From Rhexocercosporidium sp. MPI-PUGE-AT-0058 (taxonomy: Eukaryota; Ascomycota; Leotiomycetes; Helotiales): a stretch of 64,000 bases of DNA. Where the stretch lies: assembly GCA_020746875.1 (NCBI GenBank), contig JAGTJL010000014.1:2108001-2172000 (forward strand). Reading direction: 5' to 3'. Below the pieces are notes generated by a model. That model had not been told where the DNA came from, made no database searches, and worked only from the letters and a program-made list of their open reading frames with translations. Numbering within the stretch: the stretch's first letter is position 1; every line of letters begins with the position of its first letter. This document shows, one piece after another, positions 20,523 through 32,439 of this stretch. A program made the translations under genes and the position numbers.

Positions 20523-23265
20523 GTTGAGTAAGTTTTGAGTCGATCAAGAGAAGCCTTGATCGAAATGTGTATTTGACTTGGAATAGGTCAGCTAGTGTCG
20601 AGCAGATAAGAGATTTTCTTAAATAAAGAATGTAAATAAAGTTTCGAAGTTGCATCAACCCAACCAAGCTGCTCGGCCTTTTAGGACTTACATGGAGATC
20701 TCTCGAGCCAAAAAGGAAGGTCGGAAAGCGGGACGGCCACGTTGAATTGCAGGTGATGATCATGACGGTCAATGGCAGGCTGGCAGTGACGCTTACATAG
20801 ATGCATGGGGATTTATGATTTGAGATGTTCGGTACATCAAAGATCAATGAAGAAATCATCAGCTGCATATGAATTGAGAATGTGTTACGCTCTGTAGGAT
20901 ATACAGTAAAGATGTTGGCGTCTGTGGATTGAGGGAGGGGCGGAAGCGTGGAGGAGCATTCGCCTTCCTTGCCTTGCCGAGGTTTGGCCATCTCCAAAGA
21001 ACAGCCGATTTCAAGAACTTCGCCCTCGGACCCAGATTCAATTTCAACAAACACCATATCCCCTCCGCCGCTAGAGAGACATACAGCTCCTGCTCACCAG
21101 ACCAGCAGCCCTCTCGTCTCTTCGCCAAGGAGACCGAATATCCCTACAACCCAAGTGTCAACTGTCTACATTCAGGTCGCTGCAACAGTCTACATTGCAT
21201 CCGTCGAGTTCGAGCATAATGGACTGAAGTTCAGCTGCGATAGCATAGGCAGGGCCACGGTCAACGGAATGCCAACCGAGTCTACAGGAAGTCGGCTTCG
21301 ACTTCTTGTCGATCGAAGAAACCGATACAACGGACAAATCACATCCTGGCCGCCAAAGAGCAAGACACAGAAGTGGCGGCGGGCTGTGAGTTTGACCCAT
21401 TCGAGATCCCGCCTTAATGTACGATCACGCAATGCTAATGGTCTCTATATTTGTGCATTCTGGGAACTCGACTAGACTGGTAAAGTCGATGCCCTTCGAG
21501 TCCGATTGAAATCGTTCCTTCTGGTGGAGAGAGAAAGGCGAATAACATCACACCTTTGGCAGAATTCCCCACAATGGAGAGAACTCAAGACGCGATAGCT
21601 GAATGGCAGACGAATAATGAAGAGCAGAGACGCAGATTGTGGGATGCTCTATCCTTGGAGGAGAAATACATTAAAGATGTGATTCATGACGCCCGAACGT
21701 TGAAGGCAAACGAGGCGTACCGTTTCACAAGCTGACCGAGCAGTGACAACATCCAGAAGATTAGTGAACAAAGGTGGTTTGTTGTGGTACACCGCCCGAC
21801 ATTATGTCTTAGTATATTCGAGGAGACATGGAATTGGTTGGAGCCAAGCTAAGTATAGCGTTGATGGTGCACCTGTTACCCTAGGGTTTCGAGGATGCAC
21901 ATGGGTTAGGTCAGGTTTTGTTGATAGACTGATTCTTGGAGGCTCGAAGCAAGCTGTCACGAAGAGAATTGGTGATATGTGTAAAGGCATAGAAAAGGCC
22001 CACATTTGAAGCTACATACAATCGCACGCAGGGCCTTCTGGCACTGCTACTATACCTGCGAGGTAATCATCATCTAATTCGGCCCCATGTCCTGCACCCG
22101 CGGATGGACAAACACAATCGCCTAGGCTACGCCAGATCAAGTGGCACTTGAGTGACGATGATTCGGCAGACGAGAGCCCAAATACCACACGGCCGAGGAC
22201 TCTTTCAAGCGAATGGACACCAGAGCAGGAAGTACACGCACGCCACGCATAAGAAGCAGAGGAGGTTCGGAAATCATCCTAAAATAAGGTCTTTGAATGA
22301 CAGCTGTGGTACATCAATGGCTTTCTGACTCCAATGCACAACGATGATGAGTGGGACGGTCGTCCAAGTCTAGGAACGACTTGGAGATCACAGTTACTGG
22401 GTGAAGAAAACGATGGCAGACCCTACAAGCTTTGTTGCGGAGAGGACTACTAACTTCGCAATTGCGGTGCTTGAGCATCTAGGTTGGATGAAGATTCTAA
22501 GTCAGTCTTCAATTCTGGTATCGCGATATGGCGGTTTTCCAGGATTTTTTGGCATTCGCAGTGTCCCTGATGGCCTTCACCGAGCATTTTTGTTGCATCT
22601 CGTGCTCCATGACCATTCTGGTTACTCTGATCGATGGAATATCTCTGTAACAGAAGCCGAGACTTCGGACACACTGCCACGTCCCTCGGTCGTGACGTGG
22701 GGAAGCGACATGAACGGCAAGACCGACGATGATCTTGATGTTTACCTGGACAGAACCCGTTGATCAGAACGAAGTATCTGGTGACCAGACAGGTTCCATT
22801 CCTTCAGCACGGGGTATCAACCAGCCTGGACATTTTCGATAGGTGTATCGATATAGGTAGTCTCGAATGGGATTCATTTGTCAATTTTTTGTACTCTCCA
22901 ATTTCAGCCTGCCACTTCTTAATGCACTGGTACAGACTTTCAAGCTGGCAAGAATGCCAAAAATTGGGCACAAGCTCATCGTTTGATAACAAAAGGAGAT
23001 ATATGTACGAGTTCTTCTAGGCCTTGTATTGGACTCACAGGTGCCGATCTCCAGAATAATCGCCAACTCCTTTGGTGTATCAATCTGCTTTTCCAGGAGC
23101 TCCTTCCCCAGTTTATTCTTATGATCCACTGTAAGATGAAAGGGGAGGACTGTCTCAATGTATTTGTGCATCTTTTACTTGCCTCAACCACTCTTCCAAG
23201 ACTCTCAGGCCTTTATTTATCCACATTATCAAAATGAAATATCTTTTCCCTACTTCCACACGAAC
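20523..23265. other. Gene-poor region right of the cluster
   Basis: About 2.7 kb. A 54-codon helical frame (21572-21736, + strand, AIAEWQTNNEEQRRRLWDAL) and a frame near 21170-21370 with VEFEHNGLKFSCDSIGRATV look protein-like but have no recognisable family and no extended neighbours. On the - strand around 22810-23170 short helical pieces (KELLEKQIDTPKELAIILEI, LESLYQCIKKWQAEIGEYKK) lie in different frames. These read as decayed genes. Confidence 0.3.
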
Positions 23266-24777
23266 ATGGATTCCTTCATTCTCGCGACCACAGGAATTTC
23301 AATGGCTGAAAATAACGGATACCTGCCCGACGGCTTCGAGTGGCCCCTACAGCTAGACCAGTTCCAGGACGGTAGAGCACATCCTACAATGCAGCATACT
23401 TCGAGTGCGAAAATCAATCAAGCCCAAGCTCTTGCCCTGGACCATACTGCGAACATAGCTGCCGCTCAAACCGGCTTCAAATTACGGACAGTACTATACC
23501 CTCTCAACACCAGGTTAGAATCTTGAGTTAGACTTGATATCAACTGTTCCAGCTACTTATCCCTTAAGAGATCTGGGCGGAGGACAAGGTCCTTGTTGCG
23601 AGGCCGAGCAGGTGATACGTACAACGTACTGGCTCAAGATCAATGTCCCGTGTACCTCATACATACACCTCTTCTACGCCTGCCAACATATCCGTTCGTA
23701 ACTACTCCGATTCAGTTGGAAAAAGCCTTGGTCAGGGATGGGGATGGTAGTTCATACAGTACGCAAGCCCAGGATCAGAACTTTCCCAGTATTCACAAAT
23801 CATTAATGCCTGCTGACGCTTCAACTGGGGACTGATTCAGTCCAGTAGGAGGAAACCTTTATGCGGGTCAATGGGATGAAAGTTTGTAAGGTGTACACCA
23901 GCTTTTCTCCAAAGCAAACCCTCGGAGCACATACAAAGTTCGAGCCATACAAAAATGGGACAGTCGATGGGTGGATACGATAACTCGCTTCTGGACGATC
24001 AGCACGGCGTGTTGGGAGAGGCCTACTCAGGGCTACAGAGGGAGTATTTTATGGCAATATCCAACGCCGATGCTTGGTCTGGGGTATGACTTGCGCAATC
24101 GCAGGTAAATGATTCCTCTCAAATCTTGGGGTATCCGCGGGCGCATTTACATATAGGTCAACCTGTTCCAGATACTTCTCGAGAATCCTCAGCTCGTGAT
24201 AGAAACCAGTCAGTAGTTTTTGGTGGCCACTCCGTGTCTGCGCCGCACCTCAATCGGAGCGACAGCAAAAATGACTTCGAATCAGAAACTGGTTAACTCA
24301 AGTTGATAGCATCTGGATCTGGTCGTGGGATCAAAAATTTGAATCCCAACAATGATCCGACTACGGCTGGGAATGATGAAGCGAATGAAGACCTCGGGGC
24401 ATTTCAACAAACCCGAAAATTCGACGGGAAGAGGCACTCTTAAGGTGTGTAATGTCAATGGTTGCAGGATTTCCTTCCCGGAAAGAACCTCTATAGCTTA
24501 TCATCGGTACTTCTGTGATGGCCATCACAGACCACAATAGGGTTCCATAATAATCTGGCCGATCAGAGCATCCGCGAGTTGCGGATATAAATCACGTTTT
24601 CTCGACCACTTCAAGCAATATGAAAAGTGAAATTATAGCAGAGGAAGGTTGTAAATGCCAAGGGGGGGTATCAGCTACGCTTGTAAATTATGTAGTCACT
24701 TGGGAACTTTTCCAGAATGCAGAGAGCATGAAAAAGACTGTTCCTCACTATCGGAGCAATGTCGATGGACACCATGA
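23266..24777 (+). pseudogene. Remnant of a C2H2-zinc-finger fungal regulator
   Basis: A series of broken frames reads like a fungal zinc-finger regulator. The 5' part is Gln/Asn/Ser-rich and disordered (GFEWPLQLDQFQDGRAHP; STQAQDQNFPSIHKSLMPAD; MGGYDNSLLDDQHGVLGEAY). Further on are RSDSKNDFESETG, then a finger-like segment CNVNGCRISFPERTSIAYHR near 24450-24520, and a second Cys/His segment YACKLCSHLGTFPECREHE near 24677-24740, ending at a TGA. Frames change several times without clear introns at every break, so the gene is probably inactive, although an intron-rich real gene is possible. If real it would be the cluster's local regulator. Confidence 0.35.
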
Positions 24778-26309
24778 CAGAGATGGCCGTGAACCTGATC
24801 ATTAATTTTGTCGATTCTGTATGGTGTTATCATGGTCAACAGACACTGGTAGACTTTTCTCACGAGAGCGAATGTCTGAAGCGTTCCGGTGAGGGACAGT
24901 GATTGCGAGCACCGAGGCGACCCAGTAACTAATAATGGTTATGGAAGACCAAGAAAGCAGTCCATCCGGCATGTTGGCCTTTACTTCACTGCTGACGATA
25001 CCCTGATGTACCAGTGAAAGCCACATCAAGAAATGGCTCCTGGTGATAGTTCCCAGAGACATGGATCGACAGAGTGAAGACCTTAAGTGAAGATTATTAT
25101 TTCGGTTCAACCTGAATCGACAACGTGAAGAGGTCACAGCTAAGGGCAACTTCAGCCTTATGTGTTGAACGTCACGCTCACTAGAAACCATCTAGGATGT
25201 GAGCGTATCAAGTAAGTACATTCCAGCAACGATTTCTGCCTTCTCGGTCTCGCAAGAGAAGCCATCTAGCCACCACGTTCTCGAGGCAGGCAGCCTACTT
25301 TACTCGTTAGCAACAGCCAACCACCTGACATTCGAATCAACAAACAGCGATAATGGAACTCGAAAGTTTGATCTGAATCAACGATCGGGAAACGAAGCGA
25401 ACAAGATAAGACGACAGGAGATGAACTTTGACTTCCTCACATATCGCCCTATCGTTCCTCCCGATCACACTGGGCAGGCCGGCCCAAGAACGCCCAGCGC
25501 CCCCAAGTCCAAGTCCTACCTACCATCCATCCCGTACAGTTTCAGGTCCACAGCACTGTCCTCTATGTTGGGTAACGTCACCATCATCCCACGGCCCTTC
25601 ATGCTCAACTCAATAGCACTCCGTCCCCAATCCATCCCCTCCCTCACCCGTCGACCTTGTTCTTCCACACCACAGAATGCCTACTCAGTGGCTGACTGGG
25701 AGAAAATAAAGTACCTGCATATATGCACTTGACAATACCAATAGTTTCAGACGCATACCGGTTATTCAGCCAACAATAAGATCGGACGAGATTGTGAGCA
25801 GATGCTGCAGCTGCAGCAGGGTTTGTTGTCACCTCAACAGCTCGACCCCTCCTCACTCCACCCCACCTGCAGGTCGATACGAGCGTTGAGATAAGGATGC
25901 AGCCACGCAACGTACATCAACAGCAAATCCACCTGGATGCGTTAAGAGGTACAGTAGAATGTATGCACACTTTCAATATATGCACGAGAAAGAATCTGCG
26001 AAAACGTGGACAAGATGTATTTGACTTTTTGTATTATTATGGATCTACTATTCTTGAGCTCCTCGAGCCAAGAGATATGCATGGCCTTACCAGCAAAGTT
26101 CCTAAATCTATGTACGTGAGAATTGAATTTATCGAGCCACTCGTGTGCAAATGTGTAGAGGAGCTTCCTTCCAAAATGTCTTGATCTGTGCGATCTTCCC
26201 GAAACAATATCGATGCCAAATGAATGTCCCTTATGCTCCTTCCACACTTCCATAGCCGGCCGTTTGTTTTATCATTCGGCTCGCGAGGTAGAGAATGTAG
26301 GAAGGGAGT
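24778..26309. other. Intergenic region with no supported gene
   Basis: Frames of 100-177 codons occur on both strands (for example 25199-25732 + and 24802-25191 -), but they lack domains and have atypical composition, and the + strand one has no protein-like periodicity. I do not support them as genes. The right end contains the 3' flank of the GPI-protein gene. Confidence 0.3.
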
Positions 26310-27150
26310 TTAGACGACCATGGCGATGAGACCGGCAACCATAGCACCGAGACCAACTTGGCGCACGCCAGCACCGTTAGCCTCGATCTGGGTTGGTCCA
26401 GATGGGGTGGCAGAGGTGGTTCCAGATGCGTAGCCACTGGTCTGGATAGAGGCAGTTGGGTATGGTGCAACTGGGGTGGTAGCGGGAACCTCAGGGGTAG
26501 TGGCTGGGTAGCTGGTGACTGGCACAACGGTGGTAGAGCAGATTGGGATGGTGACAGTGCCTGGGGCAGTGACTGGGTAGGTAGATCCTCCAGTGATGAT
26601 GGTAGTTGGGACCGGGCCTTCATGGTGTCAGCAGAATCCTGTAGGATAGAGGTTGACGAGCTTACAGTAAGTGGTGGTGGTACCAATGGTGATGGTGGAG
26701 GTAACCCAGACTGGAGGGTAGGTTGCGTTGTAGGATGGTGGAGGAGCAACGTAGGTGGATGGGGTTGGTGCTGGGGCGTAGGTTGAGACTGCGTGGGAGT
26801 ATGTGCAAGGACAATCTATGGCATGTTAGTCGTGCCCGACTCGACACCTTTTTGAGAAACAACGCACCTGTGATCGTGATCGTCTCTGATGCGGTTGCGG
26901 TGTATGTCTTGGTGCCTGTATTGACGCGTTAGTGAAGGATCGGAAAAGCTTCTCTTCAATGACTGAAGGGTTGAGGGATCCCAATCTTACCTTGAGTGAA
27001 AGTGGTGGCCTCAGGGCAGTAGGTCGTATAGATATCGGTGGTCTTGGTGGTGTAGACGACTGGCTCAGAGGTGGTGGTGTTCGCATATGCATAGGACGCC
27101 TGGGCGGCAGCGACGAAGCCGAGGACGGCGAGAGACTGAACGGACTTCAT
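26310..27150 (-). CDS. GPI-anchored Thr/Ser/Pro-rich cell-wall protein (Sed1/Ccg-6-like)
   Basis: Structural surface protein, secreted and attached to plasma membrane or wall. Exons 27150-26991, 26915-26868, 26815-26666 and 26617-26310 join in phase to 221 residues. Seen: signal peptide MKSVQSLAVLGFVAAAQASY; repeated pattern TTKTTDIYTTYCPEATTFTQ, TITITDCPCT and VTSTITIGTTTTYCP typical of Sed1-like proteins; a long Thr/Pro/Ala-rich stalk for O-glycosylation; and a C-terminal hydrophobic tail VGLGAMVAGLIAMVV as GPI signal. Paired Cys in CPEATTF, CPCT and CP fit short disulfide-bonded repeats. The promoter is rich in CT and GTT tracts, common for strongly expressed fungal wall genes. Confidence 0.85.
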
Positions 27151-27369
27151 TTTGATGGGTTGAACGACTGAAAGTTGTAGTAGTAGTTGTTGTTGTTGTT
27201 GTAGTAGTAACGAGAGTGGGTTGATTGTGGATGAGGTCTTGAAGACTGGAGATGTACGTGTACAGACAGACAGATGCGGTTGATGAACGAAAGTGAGTGT
27301 TGATGGGAGGAGGAGGAGAGAAAGTGAAGAACAGGTTGGGGAGGTGGGAGATTTATGGATGGATTCTAG

Positions 27370-27387
27370 CTCTCTCTCTCTCTCTCT
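27370..27387. repeat. CT dinucleotide repeat
   Basis: A run of about eight CT units upstream of the GPI-protein gene. Such pyrimidine tracts are frequent in promoters and leaders of highly expressed fungal genes. Confidence 0.8.
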
Positions 27388-27856
27388 TGCTCTAGCTTTG
27401 GCTTTGGCTCTGCATCTATCTGTATGCAGGAGGAGCAAGCGAGACTGACTACTTACTGGGAGAGTGAAGTAAGAGTAAGAGTAAGAGCACGAGCACCAGC
27501 AAGAGCAAGCATGGCAGGAGCGAGTAAGGGGAGGGGAGGGGAGTGAGTGGAGTGAGTGGAGTGGAGTGGAGTGGAGTGGGAGTCAGGTACGACAAGAGGT
27601 GAAGTGGGTGGGTGGGTGGCTGTGTCGGGTGTGTTGGGGGAACAATTGACGGACCTCGAGGTGAGGAAGGTACGACCAGCCATCCATCCACGATCCATGC
27701 AGGCAGGCAAGCAAGAGCAGGCATTCACTCGTAGCCTCAACCCTACCTAATTACTTGGTGCCAAGGTAAAGCAAAGTAAAGTAGCCGCACCTTGGATACG
27801 AACTAGGAAAGGAAAAGGAAAAGCTACGGTGGCTTCGATCGAACCATGCATTGTAC

Positions 27857-27874
27857 CGTACGTACGTACGTACG
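27857..27874. repeat. CGTA tetranucleotide repeat
   Basis: A short self-complementary tandem repeat of CGTA units (about 4.5 copies). No function is inferred. Confidence 0.75.
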
Positions 27875-29422
27875 TTCCGGACCTCCCTACACTACTTACT
27901 TCGTTAGGTATACAGGAGAGGGAGAGGTTGAGGTAGAGGTGAGAGTCTCCAAGCGAGAAGAGAATCCACGCTGGCTTTCGTGCCGTAGAGTGTCAAACAA
28001 GATACGAGAATGAAAGGACATCATCAATCAAAGTCCTTCTAGCGCCCCATCAAAATCAATGCTCGACACCAATGAGTAATAGGAGTAAAAGTAAGTCCTC
28101 TCCTCTCCTTTCCTTTTGCCTTTGCTGGCTTGCATCGGACACGGGAGTGCTCCAAGCGGCCTGGCCTGGCCTGGACCCCCTGCCTCCCATCAATCAACTT
28201 TCGGCCAAGCAAAACCCCCCACCAAACCCACCACGCCTGCACATCATCGTCATCAGGCGAGGATGGAGAAAACTTTCTTCTTCCTCCTTCTCTTCACCCT
28301 GGGCTTGGCCTTGCGCTTGGGATACTCGTTTCTATTCTCATCCCTCCATCGAGCCGACTATTGCACCGACAACCCGGTGCTGTTGACTTTCCCTATCCTC
28401 ATCGAGTTAATGAACCGGCATGGGCTGGCCTAGCAACGGGGACGTCGAGGCACATGCGAGACGATTACTCAAAATGGCTTGACTGATCGTCACCAACCCC
28501 CTGAACGTGGCATGCCCTACCGAGTTTCTTTCTCAACCGTCCATGCTTGAGTTTTGAGCCTGGCACCTCTCAGAAGGCGGGAGTTCCTGACTATCACCCG
28601 CTATCAGACGACCGCTGGTTTCGCCATAGAAACCGTTAGAAGTCTCTGCAGGAGCCGGGGGGGCATCGAGTGGTGGGAAGGTGTGCGATCTCCTTTGTTT
28701 GTGACCAGTCATTGACAGTGTGCTTACTCTAAGTCGATATGCGACTTGTGCAAGGTACTTTGTAGGTACCTACAGTACTGGTATGCATGAATTATGAGCG
28801 CATTTGTGGTCGCCACTCAACAGGCTGATAAGAATCTGTTCGCAACTCGAGGTGAGTGAGTGAGTGAGTGACCATTGTGCGTGCACGATCAGATCTGCGA
28901 TCCGTCAGCCAAAAGCCTCCACCCCACTCACTCAAAGCCAAGCTGGCTGCCGCTCCATCGGCTGTCGATTGGACCGCGAGAAGATTCTGCCCCTCACCCC
29001 CCCCTTTCACTAAACATTCAAGACTTCCGTCATTGGACGCCGTTACCGGGTTGGCGCTGTTGACTACCTTTGGTCCTTGGAAGTGCTTGGATGAGACCGG
29101 GATGTGATGCCCCATTGTAATTCTGGAGGGGATACGAGATGATCGTCTTACTCCATCCAGCCCTTCCGTCTCTGCCGAACAATCTCTACGATAGAGATGA
29201 TTAGAATCAACAAAGCTAACAAACTGAGCAATCCCAGTAATCGAGCATCATCGACCTCACTTTGCGAAATTGGGATCTCCTCCAGCTGACGAAACAGGAC
29301 TCCGACTCCCGAACTCGCGGACTTGGCTGTTCGGGAGAGAGCACTTATCTCAACGGCACTTCTTTCGTGAGGCTACCGATAACCCGAGATGAGGGAGACA
29401 TGATGCTGGTGCTGGTGCTGTA

Positions 29423-29594
29423 CAGTAGGGTGCAAAAAGTTCCTGCACCCCCTCCCCTGCAATCGCGAATAGCGTGCTGATATATACCCAGTTTCAGGCA
29501 CCCATGACAAGAGCTGCGCACTCTGAGAAGCCTGAATTGTAAAGCGCTAGCGGCCGCTTACAAGGGGGGTACAGGAACTTTTTGCACCCTACTG
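29423..29594. mobile_element. MITE with CAGTAGGG terminal inverted repeats
   Basis: A 172-base element flanked by TA on each side. Both ends begin CAGTAGGGTGCAAAAAGTTC and match, with one mismatch, for about 28 bases. No coding capacity. The first 18 bases match the element at 51735-51882 at nearly every position, so they are two members of one non-autonomous Tc1/mariner-type family. Confidence 0.85.
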
Positions 29595-31078
29595 TACCGG
29601 ATGAGGCTCAAGTGTGATATGAGACATATCCGTATTGCCCAAATTGGCACAACAACACGACAACTCAATTCCAACCACCCCGGAGAGTTTGGTAAGTACC
29701 GAGACGTACCTCGCCAGAAATCAATAGTCGCAAATCTTACGATAGAAAAGCCCCTTAAGTCCGTCAATTCAATGAAACGTTAACATTTCGTCCCCGATCC
29801 CTCAGACAACCGTCGGCTTCCACAGCAATGGCTTCAGCCTCGTGCGTCAAGTCTCCTTTCTGATGGGCGTCCGAAGCAAAGCCAAAAATGTTCTTGTTTC
29901 CATAGGTTACCGCGAACCTGGAACCGATACTCATGTCAAGTTCGTCAAGTTCCAAGACATAACTACTGACACTGCGAACATGGTGACGTGAAGAGACTTG
30001 CATACCTCGGGAGGGGACTGTGAGGTCTACTTGATGCGGCGACCATTTTCTAGCCACTGAGTTCAAGCTCACAGATTAGCATCCAATCAAAGCAGATGCC
30101 TTCCAATATCTTGAGCCTTGTCCTGCCAAGTCGCTGAGTGAGAGTAATTATCATCATGCCGCCAGTGAGCGAGATCAGAAATTTTGCTCAACCCGTCAGA
30201 CACCGTGTTGTGCAAGAAGTGCACGAATTATTACCTCGCGATTTCCCCAAAGCTGATGGAAATAAACAAACCAAAGGTCCCGTGTGATATGATGTATCAC
30301 ACAACAATAACAAAAAAAATCGAAGAATCCATCATGCCAATCTTCTCCTCTCATTCACAAACTGCGTCGTCGGGTCCCAAAAGTACGAAGTACCCTGCTG
30401 CACACCTCAGCATTTACTTGCATATTCCAGCACGCCCCTGCACCAGCCACAGCCATGCCCTGGCATAGCCTGCCTTGCATAGCATAAGACTCTAAATTAT
30501 GCCGCCGCGCATAACCGGGCATAAACTAGAAGAGACTTTTTCCACGCTGGAGTCTTCAAGTCAGGGGAAGCTTTTCAAGGGGAGGGAAGGGGAGTGCGAG
30601 CGCGATATTTTGGTTTTTCCACTTTTGTCAACGATAGTTCTCCGTATTTCTTGCACGTGTGAGACTTTTTGGAAAATTCTTTTTGGCGGGAGGCTAGTCA
30701 TGAATTCCGCCTGACAAAAGTAAATAGCATCACTAGTTTGGTTTGGATCATGTTCATCATCACTCGCTCGTGTCGATTCGCTTGAGCAACGAGGGCGAGC
30801 AAAGAGGGCGAGCAAAGATTCAAGGGTCTAGCTCGGGCAAACCTATTTCTTGCACGCAATCCTAAAGTCTTTTCCTCCTTGATCTTCTTCCATGGATGAA
30901 CTTCCAGCACGCTAGCGCAAAGCATCCTTTAGTTTTAAGATATGAAGCGGTAATTTTCTAATTCTAGAGTCCCCTAAAAGCTCGCAAAAAAAGCCAAACC
31001 AGATACGTTCCTTCAAGCGAATTTCCAATTTAACTCCCAAATCTTTGAAATACATATTCGAATAAGCACCAGCCTGTC
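29595..31078. other. Intergenic region, nothing recognised
   Basis: About 1.5 kb between the MITE and the 5S rRNA gene. Frames are short and without protein character. No second 5S copy or tRNA was seen. Confidence 0.35.
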
Positions 31079-31196
31079 ACATACGACCACAGACTGAAGA
31101 GAACCGGGCATCCCGTCCGCTCTGCCATACGTAAGCTTCAGATCGGTAGATTAGTAGTTGGGTGGGTGACCACCAGCGAATACCTACTGTTGTATG
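31079..31196 (+). rRNA. 5S ribosomal RNA
   Basis: 118 bases starting ACATACGACC and ending GTTGTATGT, which pair as helix I. It contains the fungal 5S landmarks CATCCCGTCCGCTCTGCC, GTAAGC, TTAGTAGTTGGGTGGGTGAC and CACCAGCGAATACC in the right order and spacing, including the internal RNA polymerase III box GGGTGGGTGACC. The loop B-D stem region (GACTGAAGAGAACC and CTTCAGATCGGTAGA) is divergent from common filamentous-fungal copies, though CTGAAG/CTTCAG keeps base pairing. Dispersed single 5S genes are typical of Pezizomycotina. It may be a functional variant or a pseudogene. Confidence 0.9.
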
Positions 31197-31203
31197 TTTT
31201 TTT
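31197..31203 (+). terminator. Poly-T RNA polymerase III terminator
   Basis: Seven T follow directly on the 3' end of the 5S rRNA, the expected polymerase III stop signal. Confidence 0.8.
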
Positions 31204-31871
31204 GTGCTTTTCCTTCTTTTGGACTTTTGCTGCCTCGATCTTTGGATATCGCTAATGAAAAGAAGAAAAGAAGGAAGGAAATTCTATCTTTTGAGTCTAT
31301 GGTAAGCAAGACGTATTTTAGTTCGATCTGTTGTGAGCTGTGTTTGCTTTTGCTAGCTATTGTTTATTGATGTGTGTTTGTGCTGTTGCTTTCCCTCAAT
31401 ATTCTTGGACGGGAATTTTGTCCATGAAGGCCAGGTACCTGGTTGCTGAGAGACACTAGATCCGATCTCTCGGCCGTTAATCCGGCAGGTGATTGCTTCG
31501 GTCCTTGTTTTCAACCTATTGTCGTTGAAGCATCGGTGTTCAGCTCTGCTAAACATCCATAACCACACTCTCTTCTTGGAATCAGCTTCACATCGAAGTG
31601 TATGTGATTGGAGGCTTTCTAAAGCTCGGGTTCGACGAATCCAATATCAACCTTGGCATATGAGACAAAACTTATATTCTCGGATGCTTGGCATGTTATG
31701 GCTTTCTTGATCTATAGTAGATGATCAACTTGTGGTTGAAACGAGGTGGGCATTGAATTGCAAGAACATGCTCGTGAATCCTCAGTCCCACCCACGACCC
31801 GGAAGCACCACCATCACCCATTCCGAATGTCTCCATCGTCCAAAGTCATAATTTTTCATTTCATCCACAGC
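31204..31871. other. Intergenic region right of 5S rRNA
   Basis: Purine- and T-rich spacer of about 670 bases without a supported gene or repeat. Confidence 0.35.
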
Positions 31872-32439
31872 CTAAAACAGCGGTCCTGTCAATAATCCAG
31901 CCATGGTTCTCGCTAACTTCAAATCCTCGAGCTTGACAGTCTTGCGACCAGCGTGCTTCGCGAACTCCGCAGCTACTGTCATGACTATCAGTATAAAGAC
32001 CCAACACAATCTCAAGCTCGAGACACTCACTTCTATGCTCGAGTTCCGAGAATCTCTCCTCTACATCTTCACTTTCCACGACACCATTGTCCATTGCTTT
32101 TCCACTTTCGGTATCGGAAAGTGACGGCTTTCGGAACCGTGCTACAGTGTCAATGTTGCCCCTGGGTTTGATTTTGCGCACTGTGGTTGAGGGATCAATG
32201 AAAAGGCACCATACAGAAGTGAGCGCGAAAGACTGACTTGTGATCACCATTCGGTGGCCGATTCCAATACCCTTTCCGGGCCATACTCTTCCACCTCCTA
32301 CTCGGTGACGAACTTTGCGAGTAGATTTTCTTTGCTGTCTTGTTCTGTCAGCAGCTAGGACGGGAAATGTAAGTAGAGGAGTCTTACCATGGTGTTGCAA
32401 TTTTCTGGTTTGTGGTGTTGATGATTTGACGGCTATCAA
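31872..32439 (-). CDS. Small basic protein, C-terminus resembling a histone-fold helix; uncertain model
   Basis: I do not recognise this gene with certainty. An open frame of 192 codons covers the region, but splicing improves it: an intron 5' of RKIKPRGN, with donor GTCAGT, and one from GTGAGT after FSELEHR to CATGACAG give the ending IAAEFAKHAGRKTVKLEDLK and a stop at 31872. AKHAGRKT-x4-D is the pattern seen at the loop and last helix of histone-fold proteins such as CENP-S/T-like kinetochore subunits. The middle is Arg-rich (TRQQRKSTRKVRHRVGG), then acidic (SEDVEERFSELE). The start is unclear: the frame has no upstream ATG before the first part, so a 5' exon is missing. Confidence 0.4.

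Larger units (their letters stand above)
27151..29422. other. Long promoter/intergenic region with simple repeats
   Basis: About 2.3 kb with no gene. It has strand-biased low-complexity tracts: GTT/GTAGTA runs near 27185-27210, a CT run, GGAGTGGAGT-type repeats near 27545-27580, a CGTA run, and GTGA repeats near 28853-28872. Long frames here result from the low complexity. Likely the extended promoter of the wall-protein gene plus spacer. Confidence 0.45.

Noticed and set aside
25199..25732. 177-codon + strand frame
   Set aside because: No domain, no conserved-looking segments, skewed composition, and no neighbours that extend it.
26358..26786. 142-codon Gly/Trp/Ser-rich + strand frame
   Set aside because: Antisense shadow of the Thr/Pro-rich GPI-protein gene.
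28072..28486. Overlapping 100-118 codon frames on the + strand
   Set aside because: Pro/Ser-rich frames in three registers of the same low-complexity DNA; none has signals of a gene.
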